Assembly (NCBI RefSeq): GCF_036010325.1
Contig: NZ_CP108549.1
Location: forward strand, 558,001 to 622,000
Reading direction: 5' to 3'
Length of the DNA stretch: 64,000 nucleotides
From: Streptomyces sp. NBC_01210
GTDB taxonomy: Bacteria; Actinomycetota; Actinomycetes; Streptomycetales; Streptomycetaceae
A model generated the notes under the pieces. The model did not search any database, was not told the origin of the DNA, and saw only the letters and a list, made by a program, of their open reading frames with translations. Each line of letters starts with the position of its first letter. The stretch's first letter is position 1. The position numbers and the translations under genes are program-made. Below are positions 8,502 through 18,243 of this stretch, piece by piece.

Positions 8502-11171
8502 GTGGTCAAACTTTTCGGCCGATTCCGGAGCTCACCGGTTCGGTCACTGACCGACAAGCATCCCCGGAGCGTCGCCGGGCAGGTCTTCGCCCTGCAGGTG
8601 GCTGTGGTGGTGCTGCTCGTGGCGACCGCGGTGCTCGCGCTTGTGCTGCAGTCCCGGCTCGACAGCAGCAGGGAGGCGAAGAACCGTTCCATTGCCGTCG
8701 CGGAGACCTTCGCGCACTCTCCGGGCGTTCTGGCCGCCCTGAAGACCCCTGATCCCTCCAAGGTGCTCCAGCCTCTCACCGAGGCGGGGCGGAAGGCGGC
8801 CGGCGTCGACTTCATCGTGGTCATGGACACGAAGGGGATCCGCTACACGCATCCAAAGCCGGACCGGATCGGGAAGAGATTCGTCGGCACCATCGAGCCC
8901 TCGCTGGCCGGCCACGTGTACACAGAGAGCGTCCACGGCCCGCTCGGCCACGAGGTACAGGCGACCGTCCCCATCTTCGACAACAAGAGCAAAGTCGTGG
9001 CCTTGGTGTCCGCCGGTTTGAAGGTCAAGAACGTGACCAGCGTGGTGAACCGACAGCTGCCGATCATCTTCGGCGCCGGAGCGGCCGCGCTCGCCCTGGC
9101 CACGGGCGGGACGGCGCTGGTGGCCAGGCGGCTGCGGCGGCAGACCCACCGTCTGGGCCCGGCCGAGATGACCCGCATGTACGAGCATCACGACGCCGTG
9201 CTGCACTCCGTCCGCGAAGGTGTGCTCATCGTCGGCACCGAAGGTCAGCTGCTGCTTGCGAACGACGAGGCCAGGCGGCTGCTGGAGCTGCCGCCCGATG
9301 CCGAGGGACGGCACATCTCGGAGCTGCCCAGTCTTGATCCCCCCACGGTGGAGCTGCTGGCCTCGGGCCGCGTGGCCACGGACGAGGTGCACCTGGCCGG
9401 CGAGCGGTTGCTTGCGGTGAACCAGCGGCCCACGGATCGTCACGGTGGCCCCAAGGGGACGGTCGCGACCTTGCGTGACTCCACGGAGCTGCGGGCGCTG
9501 TACGGCAAGGCGGAGATGGCCCGCGAGCGGCTGAGACTGCTGTATGACGCCGGTCTGGGCATTGGGACCACCCTCGACGTGGTGCGTACGGCCGAGGAAC
9601 TGGCGAAGGTCGCCGTCCCCCGATTCGCCGACTTCGTCACCGTCGATTTGGCCGATCCGGTGCTGCGCGGGGAGGAGCCGGCCGGTACGGCCACGGATAT
9701 GCGCCGCACCGCCGTCCACGGCATCCGGGATGACCATCCCCTCTACGAACTCGACCGCCTGATCGACTTCCTCCCCTCCACACCGCAGGCACGGGGCTTC
9801 GGGAGCGGCCGGCCGGAGCTGGTGCCCGACCTGTCCGCCACGCCCGGCTGGCGTGCCCAGGACCCGGTGCGGACACAGATGATCGTCGAGTACGGCATCC
9901 ATTCGCTCATCACCGTGCCCCTCCAGGCGCGGGGCGTCGTCCTGGGCGTGGCCAACTTCTGGCGCTCGGAGAAGCCCCAGCCGTTCGAGGAGGACGACCT
10001 GTCCCTGGCCGAAGAGCTGGTCGCCCGGGCGGCGGTCTGCATCGACAACGCCCGCCGCTACACCCGTGAGCACACCCTGGCCGTGGCTCTGCAGCGCAGC
10101 CTGCTGCCGCGGGCCCTGCCCGAGCAGAGCGCCCTCGAGGTCGCCCACCGCTACCTGCCCGCGCTGTCCGGGGTGAGCGGCGACTGGTTCGATGTGATCC
10201 CGCTTCCGGGCAGTCGTGTGGCGCTGGTCGTCGGGGATGTCGTCGGCCACGGCCTGCACGCGGCGGCCACGATGGGACGGCTGCGCACGGCGGTGCACAA
10301 CTTCTCCACGCTCGACCTGCCGCCCGACGAGATCCTCAGCCATCTCGACGACCTGGTCGGGCGCATCGACCAGGAGGAGGTGGAGGCGGCCGGTGCGGGG
10401 GTCACGGGCGCCACCTGCCTGTACGCGATCTACGATCCTGTCTCCCGCCACTGCGCCATGGCGCGGGCCGGGCACCCCGTGCCCGCTCTGGTCCACCCCG
10501 ACGGCAGTGTGTCGTTCCCCGATCTGCCGGCCGGGCCGCCCCTCGGCCTGGGCGGTATGCCGTTCGAGACCGCCGAACTGGAACTGGCAGAAGGCACACA
10601 ACTCGTCCTCTACACCGACGGGCTCATCGAGGACCGCACCCGGGACATCGACGTGGGGATCGAGCTGCTGCGTCAGGCCCTGGCGTCCCATCCCGACCGG
10701 CCGCCGGAGGAGAGCTGTCAGGCGGTGCTCGACGAGCTCCTGCCCGGCCGGCCGAAGGACGACGTGGCGCTGCTCATCGCCCGTACACGGGCGATCCCGC
10801 CCGATCACGTCGCCAACTGGGACGTGCCGTTCGATCCCGCCGCCGTGGCAGGGATGCGCGCCGCCGTGGCAGAGAAGCTGGACGACTGGGGTCTGTCCGA
10901 GCTCGCGTTCGCCATGGAGCTGGTGCTCAGCGAGCTGATCACCAACGCTCTCCGCTACGGCTCGGCACCGGTCACCGTGCGACTGCTGCGCGACCGCACC
11001 CTGACCTGCGAGGTCTCCGACGGCAGCAGCACCTCGCCCCATCTACGGTATGCGGCCACGATGGATGAAGGAGGCCGCGGCCTGTTCCTCGTGGCGCAGA
11101 TGGCCGAACGCTGGGGCACTCGCTACACCCCCCAGGGGAAGGTCATCTGGGCGGAGCTGTCGCTGCCCTGA
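8502..11171 (+). CDS. Membrane sensor SpoIIE-family serine phosphatase with anti-sigma-type kinase domain
   Basis: 889 residues from GTG at 8502, chosen because GAAAGG lies 5 bases upstream; an ATG at 8460 has no ribosome site. Order: a transmembrane segment (VAVVVLLVATAVLALVL), an extracellular Cache/CitA-like sensor (motif VDFIVVMDTKGIRYTHP), a second transmembrane segment near residue 190 (IIFGAGAAALALATGG), PAS (about 225-320), GAF (about 345-540), SpoIIE phosphatase (GDWFDVIPLPG, VVGDVVGHG, LVLYTDGLIED, KDDVALLIAR), and a C-terminal HATPase_c_2 domain (LVLSELITNALRYG, GRGLFLVAQMAERWG). Such proteins combine phosphatase and serine-kinase activity in partner-switching control of sigma factors or other regulators. 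It stands alone; no antagonist gene is adjacent. Confidence 0.9.
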   Translation: MVKLFGRFRSSPVRSLTDKHPRSVAGQVFALQVAVVVLLVATAVLALVLQSRLDSSREAKNRSIAVAETFAHSPGVLAALKTPDPSKVLQPLTEAGRKAAGVDFIVVMDTKGIRYTHPKPDRIGKRFVGTIEPSLAGHVYTESVHGPLGHEVQATVPIFDNKSKVVALVSAGLKVKNVTSVVNRQLPIIFGAGAAALALATGGTALVARRLRRQTHRLGPAEMTRMYEHHDAVLHSVREGVLIVGTEGQLLLANDEARRLLELPPDAEGRHISELPSLDPPTVELLASGRVATDEVHLAGERLLAVNQRPTDRHGGPKGTVATLRDSTELRALYGKAEMARERLRLLYDAGLGIGTTLDVVRTAEELAKVAVPRFADFVTVDLADPVLRGEEPAGTATDMRRTAVHGIRDDHPLYELDRLIDFLPSTPQARGFGSGRPELVPDLSATPGWRAQDPVRTQMIVEYGIHSLITVPLQARGVVLGVANFWRSEKPQPFEEDDLSLAEELVARAAVCIDNARRYTREHTLAVALQRSLLPRALPEQSALEVAHRYLPALSGVSGDWFDVIPLPGSRVALVVGDVVGHGLHAAATMGRLRTAVHNFSTLDLPPDEILSHLDDLVGRIDQEEVEAAGAGVTGATCLYAIYDPVSRHCAMARAGHPVPALVHPDGSVSFPDLPAGPPLGLGGMPFETAELELAEGTQLVLYTDGLIEDRTRDIDVGIELLRQALASHPDRPPEESCQAVLDELLPGRPKDDVALLIARTRAIPPDHVANWDVPFDPAAVAGMRAAVAEKLDDWGLSELAFAMELVLSELITNALRYGSAPVTVRLLRDRTLTCEVSDGSSTSPHLRYAATMDEGGRGLFLVAQMAERWGTRYTPQGKVIWAELSLP

Positions 11172-11250
11172 TCGGCGGGAGCGTGGCCGTCGGTGAGCGT
11201 GCCCCCGGTATCCGGGGCCAGGGGGCGTTGCCGGGCGGGGTGGCGGGAGC

Positions 11251-11282
11251 TAGATTCGTGAGTGACATACCGACCAGTCGGT
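11251..11282 (+). promoter_or_regulatory. Promoter with a TetR-type operator upstream of the NADP oxidoreductase
   Basis: ACCGAC-CA-GTCGGT at 11269-11282 is a perfect 6-bp inverted repeat of the kind bound by TetR-family repressors controlling lipid and redox genes in actinomycetes. TAGATT at 11251-11256 can be read as a -10 element. The dyad then sits at the transcription start and just ahead of GAGGAG and the ATG at 11306, suited to repression. No tetR gene is adjacent, so the regulator is encoded elsewhere. Confidence 0.6.
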
Positions 11283-11305
11283 CACCGCTTCGAGGAGAAA
11301 CCCGC

Positions 11306-12328
11306 ATGAGCCGCATGAACCACCAAGTCCGTCTGGCCGCTCGCCCGGTGGGGCTGCCCCGGCCCACCGACTGGGAACGGACCGAGGAGCCGGTCGGCGA
11401 GCCGGGTGAGGGCGAGCTGCTGGTGCGAGTACTGCAGCTCTCGCTCGACCCGGCGATGCGCGGCTGGATGAATGAGGGCAAGTCGTACATTCCGCCAGTG
11501 AAGCTCGGCGAGGTGATGCGCGCGGGTGCGGTCGGGCGGGTCATCGCCTCCCGGCACCCCGGCTTCGCCGAGGGCGACTATGTGTCGGGCGGTTTCGGCG
11601 TGCAGGAGTACTGCGTCTCGGACGGCAGGGGCGTCATACGCATCGACCCGAAGTTGGCGCCGCTGCCGGTATACCTCGGCACCCTGGGCATGACGGGTAT
11701 GACGGCCTACTTCGGACTGCTCGACATCGGCCGCCCGGAGACCGGCCAGACGGTCGTGGTGTCCGGCGCAGCCGGGGCCGTGGGCAGCGTGGTGGGCCAG
11801 ATCGCCAAGATCAAGGGATGCCGGGTCATCGGCATCGCCGGCGGCGAACGCAAATGCCGGATGCTGGTGGAGGAGTTCGGCTTCGACGCCGCCATCGACT
11901 ATCAGGCCGACGATGTGAAGAAGTCGCTGCGCGAGCTGGCCCCCGACGGTGTGGACGTCTACTTCGACAATGTCGGCGGCGACATCCTCGACGCGGTGCT
12001 GACCCGGCTCGCGCGCGGCGCCCGTATCGTCATCTGTGGCGCGATCTCCCAGTACAACAGTGTGGTGCCGGTCAAGGGCCCCGCCAACTACCTGTCCCTG
12101 CTGGTGAACCGCGCCACCATGACCGGCATGGTGGTGTTCGACTACGCCGACCGGTACGCCGAGGCCGCTGCCGAGCTGGCCGGGTGGCTGGCGGAGGGGA
12201 AACTGCAGACGCGGGAGGACGTCGTACAGGGCGGGATCGAAACGTTCCACGACACCCTGCTGCGGCTCTTCCGCGGCGAGAACCACGGCAAGCTCGTCCT
12301 CGAAGTGGCGGACCAGCAGGACGCCTGA
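11306..12328 (+). CDS. NADP-dependent oxidoreductase, MDR superfamily (CurA / leukotriene B4 12-hydroxydehydrogenase-like)
   Basis: 340 residues. It matches zinc-independent medium-chain reductases that reduce alpha,beta-unsaturated ketones: N-terminal RPVGLPRPTDWE, substrate-loop LSLDPAMRGWMNEGKSY, NADP-binding VVSGAAGAVGSVVGQIAK, and YFDNVGGDILDAVL. No catalytic-zinc ligands are visible. The ATG at 11306 follows GAGGAG; the longer frame from 11183 is not supported. An operator-like palindrome precedes it, indicating repression by a TetR regulator. The gene is monocistronic. Confidence 0.9.
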   Translation: MSRMNHQVRLAARPVGLPRPTDWERTEEPVGEPGEGELLVRVLQLSLDPAMRGWMNEGKSYIPPVKLGEVMRAGAVGRVIASRHPGFAEGDYVSGGFGVQEYCVSDGRGVIRIDPKLAPLPVYLGTLGMTGMTAYFGLLDIGRPETGQTVVVSGAAGAVGSVVGQIAKIKGCRVIGIAGGERKCRMLVEEFGFDAAIDYQADDVKKSLRELAPDGVDVYFDNVGGDILDAVLTRLARGARIVICGAISQYNSVVPVKGPANYLSLLVNRATMTGMVVFDYADRYAEAAAELAGWLAEGKLQTREDVVQGGIETFHDTLLRLFRGENHGKLVLEVADQQDA

Positions 12329-12662
12329 GAGGCACCTGAGCGGCCCGGGGCCCGGCCGACGCAGGGGGCGCGCTCCCTCCGGCCGGCGCCGGCCCGCCCC
12401 CGCGCAGCGGAGGGGGCACCGCCGGGTCCGCATACCGGCGTGACGCCCCGGCGACGCCGCGCACCTGATGTCGCGGATGCTCGACCAGATGGCCCAGTAT
12501 CTGAGGCGAAGCCGACTGATCGGAGCGGCGCGCGCCCGCCGCCCGACTGCAGTGCGTCGGAGCGCCGGGCTCGTCGGCAGCTTCCCCGCTGCCCACACCC
12601 GTCGGAACGTACGAGTCCAGCAGCGCGACTGCCACGCCACGGTGTCTCATGGTCAAGCTGAC
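12329..12662. other. Gene-free convergent spacer, very GC-rich
   Basis: About 330 bases between the convergent oxidoreductase and pyruvate carboxylase genes. It has several G/C tracts able to fold into hairpins (for example CGGCCCGGGGCCCGGCCG near 12340), but no frame with a family resemblance. Confidence 0.5.
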
Positions 12663-12695
12663 GGGTGGCCCGGAGATCCCTTCACCAGGCCACCC
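12663..12695 (-). terminator. Hairpin at the end of pyruvate carboxylase
   Basis: GGGTGGCC (12663-12670) pairs with GGCCACCC (12688-12695) around a 17-base loop, 14 bases beyond the stop of the minus-strand gene. It is moderate in strength and has no T-tract. Confidence 0.45.
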
Positions 12696-12708
12696 CTTCA
12701 CCACGGCG

Positions 12709-15700
12709 TCAGTTGATCTCGATGAGCAGGTCGCCCGCCTCTACCTGCTGGATCTTGCCGATCGCGAGCCGACTCACCGTGCCGGCGGTCTGGGCGGTGA
12801 TGGAAGCCTCCATCTTCATTGCCTCGATGGTGGCGACGGTCTGGCCGGCGGACACCGAGGCGCCCTCCTCCACCTGAAGGGTGACCACTCCGGCGAAGGG
12901 GGCCGCGACATGGCGCTCGTTGCCACGCTCGGCCTTCTCCGCCGCCTTGACCTCCGTGGCGATGGACTTGTCCCGGACCGGGACCGGCCGCAGTTGTCCG
13001 TTGAGGGTGGCCAGCACCGTGCGGAAGCCCCGCTCGTCGGCGTCGGAGATGGCTTCCAGTTCGATCAGCAGGGTGACTCCGGGTTCGAGCGTGACGGTGT
13101 GCTCGGTCTCAGGTTCCAAACCGTAGAGGAAGTCCCGGGTGGGCAGGACGGAGGTGTCGCCGTATGCCTCTCGGTGGGCGTCGAACTCCTTGGTCGGGCC
13201 GGGGAAGAGCAGCCGGTTGAGCGTCGCCCGGCGCGATTCCCGAAGGCCCTGCCGGTCCTCGTCGGACAGCGTCGGCGTCTCGGCCTTCTCCGGACGGCCG
13301 TGCAGAGCGCGGGTGCGGAATGGCTCCGGCCAGCCGCCGGGCGGGTCGCCCAGTTCACCGCGGAGGAATCCGACAACCGAGTCGGGTACGTCGAACTTGC
13401 CCGGGTCGGACTCGAAGTCCGCGGCCTCGACCCCGGCTCCGACGAGATGCAGCGCCAGGTCGCCGACGACCTTCGACGAGGGAGTCACCTTCACCAGACG
13501 GCCCAGCATCCGGTCCGCCGCCGCGTAGCAGTCCTCGATCAGCTCGAAGCGGTCACCGAGGCCCAGCGCGATCGCCTGCTGGCGCAGGTTCGACAGCTGG
13601 CCTCCGGGAATCTCGTGGTGGTAGATCCGGCCGGTGGGTGAGGCGAGACCGGACTCGAAGGGCGCGTAGACCTTCCTGGTCGCCTCCCAGTACGGCTCCA
13701 GATCACCGACTGCCTGCAGCGACAGGCCGGTCTCACGCTCGCTGTGGTCGGTAGCGGCGACCAGGGCCGACAACGGCGGCTGGCTCGTGGTGCCGGCCAT
13801 CGAGGCCACAGCGGCGTCCACAGCGTCGACGCCCGCGTCGATCGCGGCGATGAGCGTGGCGAGCTGGCCGCCCGCCGTGTCGTGGGTGTGCAGATGCACC
13901 GGCAGGTCGAACCGCTCCCGCAGGGCCGTCACCAGCGTGCGGGCGGCGGGTGGGCGCAGCAGCCCGGCCATGTCCTTGATGGCGAGCACATGTGCGCCCG
14001 CGTCCACGATCTGCTCGGCGAGGCGGAGGTAGTAGTCGAGGGTGTAGAGCGACTCACCCGGGTCCGAGAGGTCGGCGGTGTAGCAGAGTGCGACCTCCGC
14101 GAGTGCCGTTCCCGTCGCCCGCACCGCATCGATGGCGGGACGCATCTGCGAGACGTCGTTGAGTGCGTCGAAGATACGGAAGATGTCCATGCCGGTGGCG
14201 GCGGCCTCGGCGACGAACGCCTCCGTCACCTCGGTCGGATAAGGGGTGTAGCCCACGGTGTTGCGCCCGCGCAGCAGCATCTGGGTGCAGATGTTGGGCA
14301 CCGCCTCACGGATTCCCGCCAGGCGCTCCCACGGGTCCTCGGCGAGGAAGCGGAGCGCCACGTCGTATGTCGCGCCGCCCCAGCACTCCAGGCTCAGCAG
14401 CTCCGGTGTGGTGTGCGCGACGTGCGGGGCGACCGCGAGCAGATCGCGGGTGCGCACCCGGGTGGCCAGCAGGGACTGATGTGCGTCGCGGAAGGTGGTG
14501 TCCGTGACTGCGACCGCCTTCTGACGGCGCAGTGCGGCGGCGAAGGCCTCCGGCCCCAGCGCTGCGAGGCGCTGCCGGGAGCCCTCGGCCGGCGGCGCGG
14601 TGAAGGAGGTGGCCGGCAGCTTGTCGACGGGGTCGATGACGACCGGGCGGGGCCCGTGAGGGCGGTTGACCGTCGTCTCGGCGAGGTAGGTGAGCATGCG
14701 GCTGCCGCGGTCGGCCGACGGGCGGGCCCGGACCAGCTCGGGGTGCTCGTCGATGAAGCTCGTCGTGATGCGGCCCGCGCGGAACTCGGGGTGGTCGAGC
14801 ACCGCGCCGAGGAAGGGCAGGTTGGTGGCCACTCCGCGGATACGGAACTCGGCGATGGCCCGGCGCGCGCGACGGGCGGCATTGGCGAAGTCGTGCCCGT
14901 GGCAGGTGAGCTTGACCAGCATCGAGTCGAAGTGAGCCGACACCTCGGCACCGGTGTGCACGGTGCCGCCGTCGAGCCGTACACCGGGTCCGCCCGGCGA
15001 GCGGTAGGCGGAGATGGTGCCCGTGTCGGGCCGGAAGCCGTTGGCGGGGTCCTCGGTGGTGATCCGGCACTGCAGAGCCGAACCGTTCAGAACGATGTCG
15101 TCCTGGGTCAGGTGCAGTTCGGGCAGCGTCATGCCCGCGGCGATGCGCAGTTGCCCGATCACCAGGTCCCGGCCAGTGACCTGTTCGGTCACCGTGTGCT
15201 CCACCTGGATACGCGGGTTCATCTCGATGAAGACGTGATTGCCGCGTTCATCGACCAGGAACTCGACCGTGCCGGCGTTGACATAGCCGATGTGGCGTGC
15301 GAAGGCGACGGCGTCTGCGCAGATCCGTTCGCGCAGGACCGGGTCGAGGTTCGGTGCGGGCGCGATCTCGACGACCTTCTGGTGGCGCCGCTGCAGCGAG
15401 CAGTCCCGCTCGTACAGGTGCACGACGTTGCCGTCGGCGTCGGCGAGGATCTGTACTTCGATATGGCGCGGGTTCACCACCGCCTGCTCGAGGAAAACCG
15501 TCGCGTCGCCGAACGAGGACTGCGCCTCGCGCATCGCCGCGTCGATCGCCTCCCGCAGCTCGCCGGGCTCGGCGACCCGCCGCATGCCCCGCCCGCCGCC
15601 ACCGGCGACGGCTTTGACGAACAGCGGGAAGCCGATGTCGTCGGCCGCCGCAAGGAGCGCGTCCACGTCCGCGGACGGCTCCGACGACTTGAGTACCGGG

Positions 15701-16086
15701 ACGCCGGCCTTCCGCGCCGCCGCGACCGCACGAGCCTTGTTCCCCGTCAGATTCAGTACCGAAGCGGGCGGTCCGACAAAGGTGATCCCCGCATCCGCGC
15801 AGGCCGCGGCCAGGTCCGGGTTCTCCGACAGGAACCCGTAGCCGGGATAGATCGCCTCGGCTCCGGCCCTGCGCGCGGCCTTGATCACCTCATCGACCGA
15901 CAGATACGCCCGCACGGGATGGCCGGGTTCACCGATCTGGTACGCCTCATCCGCCTTGGCCCGGTGCAATGAGTTGCGGTCCTCATAGGGGAACACCGCC
16001 ACCGTGGAGATGCCGAGCTCGAATGCTGCGCGGAACGCGCGGATCGCGATCTCACCACGGTTGGCGACCAATACCTTGCCGAACAT
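12709..16086 (-). CDS. pyc: Pyruvate carboxylase
   Basis: 1125 residues, the usual single-chain length. It carboxylates pyruvate to oxaloacetate with ATP and biotin, replenishing the TCA cycle. The biotin carboxylase domain (about 1-455) starts MFGKVLVANRGEIAIRAFRA and carries GGGGRGMRR and EMNPRIQVEHTVTE. The carboxyltransferase domain (about 530-830) has TDTTFRDAHQSLLATRVRT and LHTHDTAGGQ. A PYC allosteric/tetramerisation region follows. The C-terminal biotinyl domain has EAMKME, with Lys1091 as the biotinylation site. The ATG at 16086 is preceded by AGGGGAG; the 51 extra upstream codons lack homology. It is monocistronic. Confidence 0.97.
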   Translation of the reverse strand: MFGKVLVANRGEIAIRAFRAAFELGISTVAVFPYEDRNSLHRAKADEAYQIGEPGHPVRAYLSVDEVIKAARRAGAEAIYPGYGFLSENPDLAAACADAGITFVGPPASVLNLTGNKARAVAAARKAGVPVLKSSEPSADVDALLAAADDIGFPLFVKAVAGGGGRGMRRVAEPGELREAIDAAMREAQSSFGDATVFLEQAVVNPRHIEVQILADADGNVVHLYERDCSLQRRHQKVVEIAPAPNLDPVLRERICADAVAFARHIGYVNAGTVEFLVDERGNHVFIEMNPRIQVEHTVTEQVTGRDLVIGQLRIAAGMTLPELHLTQDDIVLNGSALQCRITTEDPANGFRPDTGTISAYRSPGGPGVRLDGGTVHTGAEVSAHFDSMLVKLTCHGHDFANAARRARRAIAEFRIRGVATNLPFLGAVLDHPEFRAGRITTSFIDEHPELVRARPSADRGSRMLTYLAETTVNRPHGPRPVVIDPVDKLPATSFTAPPAEGSRQRLAALGPEAFAAALRRQKAVAVTDTTFRDAHQSLLATRVRTRDLLAVAPHVAHTTPELLSLECWGGATYDVALRFLAEDPWERLAGIREAVPNICTQMLLRGRNTVGYTPYPTEVTEAFVAEAAATGMDIFRIFDALNDVSQMRPAIDAVRATGTALAEVALCYTADLSDPGESLYTLDYYLRLAEQIVDAGAHVLAIKDMAGLLRPPAARTLVTALRERFDLPVHLHTHDTAGGQLATLIAAIDAGVDAVDAAVASMAGTTSQPPLSALVAATDHSERETGLSLQAVGDLEPYWEATRKVYAPFESGLASPTGRIYHHEIPGGQLSNLRQQAIALGLGDRFELIEDCYAAADRMLGRLVKVTPSSKVVGDLALHLVGAGVEAADFESDPGKFDVPDSVVGFLRGELGDPPGGWPEPFRTRALHGRPEKAETPTLSDEDRQGLRESRRATLNRLLFPGPTKEFDAHREAYGDTSVLPTRDFLYGLEPETEHTVTLEPGVTLLIELEAISDADERGFRTVLATLNGQLRPVPVRDKSIATEVKAAEKAERGNERHVAAPFAGVVTLQVEEGASVSAGQTVATIEAMKMEASITAQTAGTVSRLAIGKIQQVEAGDLLIEIN

Positions 16087-16623
16087 CAAACTCCCCTGTT
16101 GCGTCGCGGACGGGGCGGCCTGAGGACCGGCGATGTCGTCACCGGCGCCGAGAAGGGCATACGGCTGCCTCGTGGAAGGTGTCGATGAGTCTGTTGGTCT
16201 GGGCACCGCATCGGCCGATACCGATCGGCAGGGGTGCATTCCTCATTGGTAGGGCATGAATGCCTCGTTCCGGTGAAGGCCGACGACGCTGTCGGCCTCG
16301 GCCCTCCGGAGCCCGGGGCGTGGCCACCGTACCCGACGGCTTGTGATCACCGCCGTACGCACCCCCTGGCAGCACGCGTCGACTCCCTGAGCTGGCTCAG
16401 CAGGCCCAACTGTGCGACCGGCGGGGCACTGGCCCAGGGCATGAGGTTGGCGACCTGATGGTGAATTCGCCGGGGTGGCCGGACAGGTGGCGAGTTCCAT
16501 CCCCAACGGCTTGTCCGGTAGGCGCTGAACCACATGGCAACACGCCACGTATGGAAGTAGGGCTCGTGAATTCCGGGCCCCCGGCGTTCGTAGCGCCGCC
16601 TCGAAGCGACTTAGGGGCCAGAG
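16087..16623. other. Divergent promoter region, no gene seen
   Basis: About 540 bases between pyc and the S1 protease gene, transcribed in opposite directions. I found no frame with protein-family resemblance and no RNA gene. GC is slightly lower near 16180-16260, where promoters for either gene could lie. Confidence 0.5.
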
Positions 16624-17979
16624 ATGACGCACGCACGACGCAGGCTGCAGCGAATCGCGCGGCTGGCGGCCGTCGGCGGACTGCTCTGCGGCGGGCTGAT
16701 GATCACGGACGCCGTGGCGAGTGAGCCCTCCGCCCCGCGAGGGGACGCGGGCAGCACCTCTGGCAACAACGACGTGGGCGCACGTCTCGTCTCAGAGCTC
16801 GGAGTATCACGCACCGCCGGCAGTTGGATCGGCTCCGACGGGCGCCAGGTCGTCGCGGTGACCGACGCGGACGCGGCGGCCGAGGTCAAGCGGACGGGGG
16901 CGCGCGCCAAGGTCGTCCGGTACAGCATGCGCCAACTCCGTACGGCCACCGAGACGCTGAGCGAAGCACCCCGCGTGCCCGGTACCGCGTGGGCCATGGA
17001 CTACGCGTCCAACAAGGTCGTCGTCCAGGCTGACAGCACCGTCTCAGCCACCGACTGGTCGCGCATGTCCGACGTCGCCAAGGGGATCGGCGGCTTCGTA
17101 CAGATGCATCGGACCACAGGCTCCTTCACCACCAGGGTCAACGCCGCCGAGCCGATTCTCTCCGGCGACGGCCGCTGCTCCGCAGGCTTCAACGTGACGA
17201 ACGGCCAGAACAACTTCATACTGACGGCCGGGCACTGCGGTCCCGTCGGCACCTCCTGGTTCACCGGCACACGGGGCGCCCAGCAAGTCGGCGCCACCAC
17301 TGAGAGCCGCTTCCCTGGTACTGACTTCGCCCTCATCCAGTACCAGAGCGGCCAGGCCGCCGGCGGAACCAACATCGTGAACGTCGGTGATGGCCAGGGT
17401 GTGCAGATCACTGCGGCCGCCGATCCCTTCGTCGGGCAGCAGGTCTTCCGCAGCGGCAGCACCACCGGGCTGCGCTCCGGCCGGGTGACCGGGTTGAACG
17501 CCACGGTGAACTACCCCGAGGGCACCGTCACCGGACTGGTCGAGACAACGGTCTGCGCCGAGCCCGGGGACAGCGGAGGCCCGCTGTTCGCGCAGGGGCT
17601 GGCGCTCGGGGTGACCTCGGGCGGCAACGGCGACTGCACCAGCGGGGGGACCACGTACTTCCAGCCGGTGACCAAGGCGATGGCGGCCCTCGGCGTGAGC
17701 CTGACCGGAACCGCCGCTCCCGCAGACGGCAACCGCGCGGGCCAGGCTCCCCTCAACCCTGCCGCTGAGCCGTCGGCTGCCGCCGGGGCCGATACGCCAC
17801 TCGTGCCGGGACAGGCGAACGGTCCGGCGACGGTGAGCGGAATCGTCAGCCCCCGGGCCCTCGCACCGGGACTGGTGGTCATCGCGGTGAGTCTTGTCGG
17901 ACTGATTGCCACCCGCTCGATCTGGTCTGCTCAGGATCGCCGCCGCTACCGCATGCGGTACTCCCAAAGCTGGAGCTGA
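16624..17979 (+). CDS. Membrane-anchored S1-family serine protease (streptogrisin/alpha-lytic-like)
   Basis: 451 residues. A signal peptide (basic MTHARRRLQR, hydrophobic core to about residue 33) is followed by an alpha-lytic-type propeptide (about 45-170) and a chymotrypsin-fold protease. The triad is readable: His204 in LTAGHCG, Asp234 in GTDFALIQY and Ser317 in GDSGGPLF. Unlike secreted streptogrisins, the catalytic domain is followed by an Ala/Pro-rich linker (about 365-400) and a hydrophobic segment (LAPGLVVIAVSLVGLIA) with a basic tail (DRRRYRMRY), predicting a C-terminal membrane anchor. The ATG follows AGGGGCC. It is probably processed outside the cell; the substrate is unknown. Confidence 0.9.
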   Translation: MTHARRRLQRIARLAAVGGLLCGGLMITDAVASEPSAPRGDAGSTSGNNDVGARLVSELGVSRTAGSWIGSDGRQVVAVTDADAAAEVKRTGARAKVVRYSMRQLRTATETLSEAPRVPGTAWAMDYASNKVVVQADSTVSATDWSRMSDVAKGIGGFVQMHRTTGSFTTRVNAAEPILSGDGRCSAGFNVTNGQNNFILTAGHCGPVGTSWFTGTRGAQQVGATTESRFPGTDFALIQYQSGQAAGGTNIVNVGDGQGVQITAAADPFVGQQVFRSGSTTGLRSGRVTGLNATVNYPEGTVTGLVETTVCAEPGDSGGPLFAQGLALGVTSGGNGDCTSGGTTYFQPVTKAMAALGVSLTGTAAPADGNRAGQAPLNPAAEPSAAAGADTPLVPGQANGPATVSGIVSPRALAPGLVVIAVSLVGLIATRSIWSAQDRRRYRMRYSQSWS

Positions 17980-18243
17980 CCCTCGAGCGCGGCCCGGACT
18001 GCCTCTCCGGTGAAACGTTTGTCCGGTGGCGTCGTACAGAAGCAATCGGCGATGTCGAGATCACCGAGGCCCCACTACCACCCAAAGTCCCGGAAGTACA
18101 GATATCCGTCATTATTTCAGGTGAACCCCCTATCATACGTGCCGATTAGAGAAGGGGATCTTCTACGTTTCTACCGTCCCTATTTCCATCCCACGTGGAG
18201 ATTCAGGGGCGAGGGTTCTGAGCTGGGCACAATCGGGGAGTTC
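17980..18243 (+). promoter_or_regulatory. AT-richer leader upstream of the GGDEF gene
   Basis: Bases 18090-18190 are clearly lower in GC than their surroundings (for example GTCATTATTTCAGGTGAAC and CCTATCATACGTGCCGATTA), as is usual for promoter regions here. The frame of the GGDEF gene stays open through it from 18010, but the predicted peptide is not protein-like, so I treat it as untranslated. Confidence 0.4.

Noticed and set aside
8544..11042. 832-codon open frame antisense to the large SpoIIE phosphatase
   Set aside because: Typical long shadow frame in high-GC DNA; composition rich in His, Gln, Arg and Gly with no domain.
12468..12716. Possible 82-residue plus-strand protein after the NADP oxidoreductase
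   Set aside because: No ribosome site, no homology, low-complexity Arg/Pro composition, and it runs into the pyc 3' end.
13744..15972. 742-codon plus-strand frame antisense to pyruvate carboxylase
   Set aside because: Shadow of a strongly coding gene; no motif and no ribosome site.
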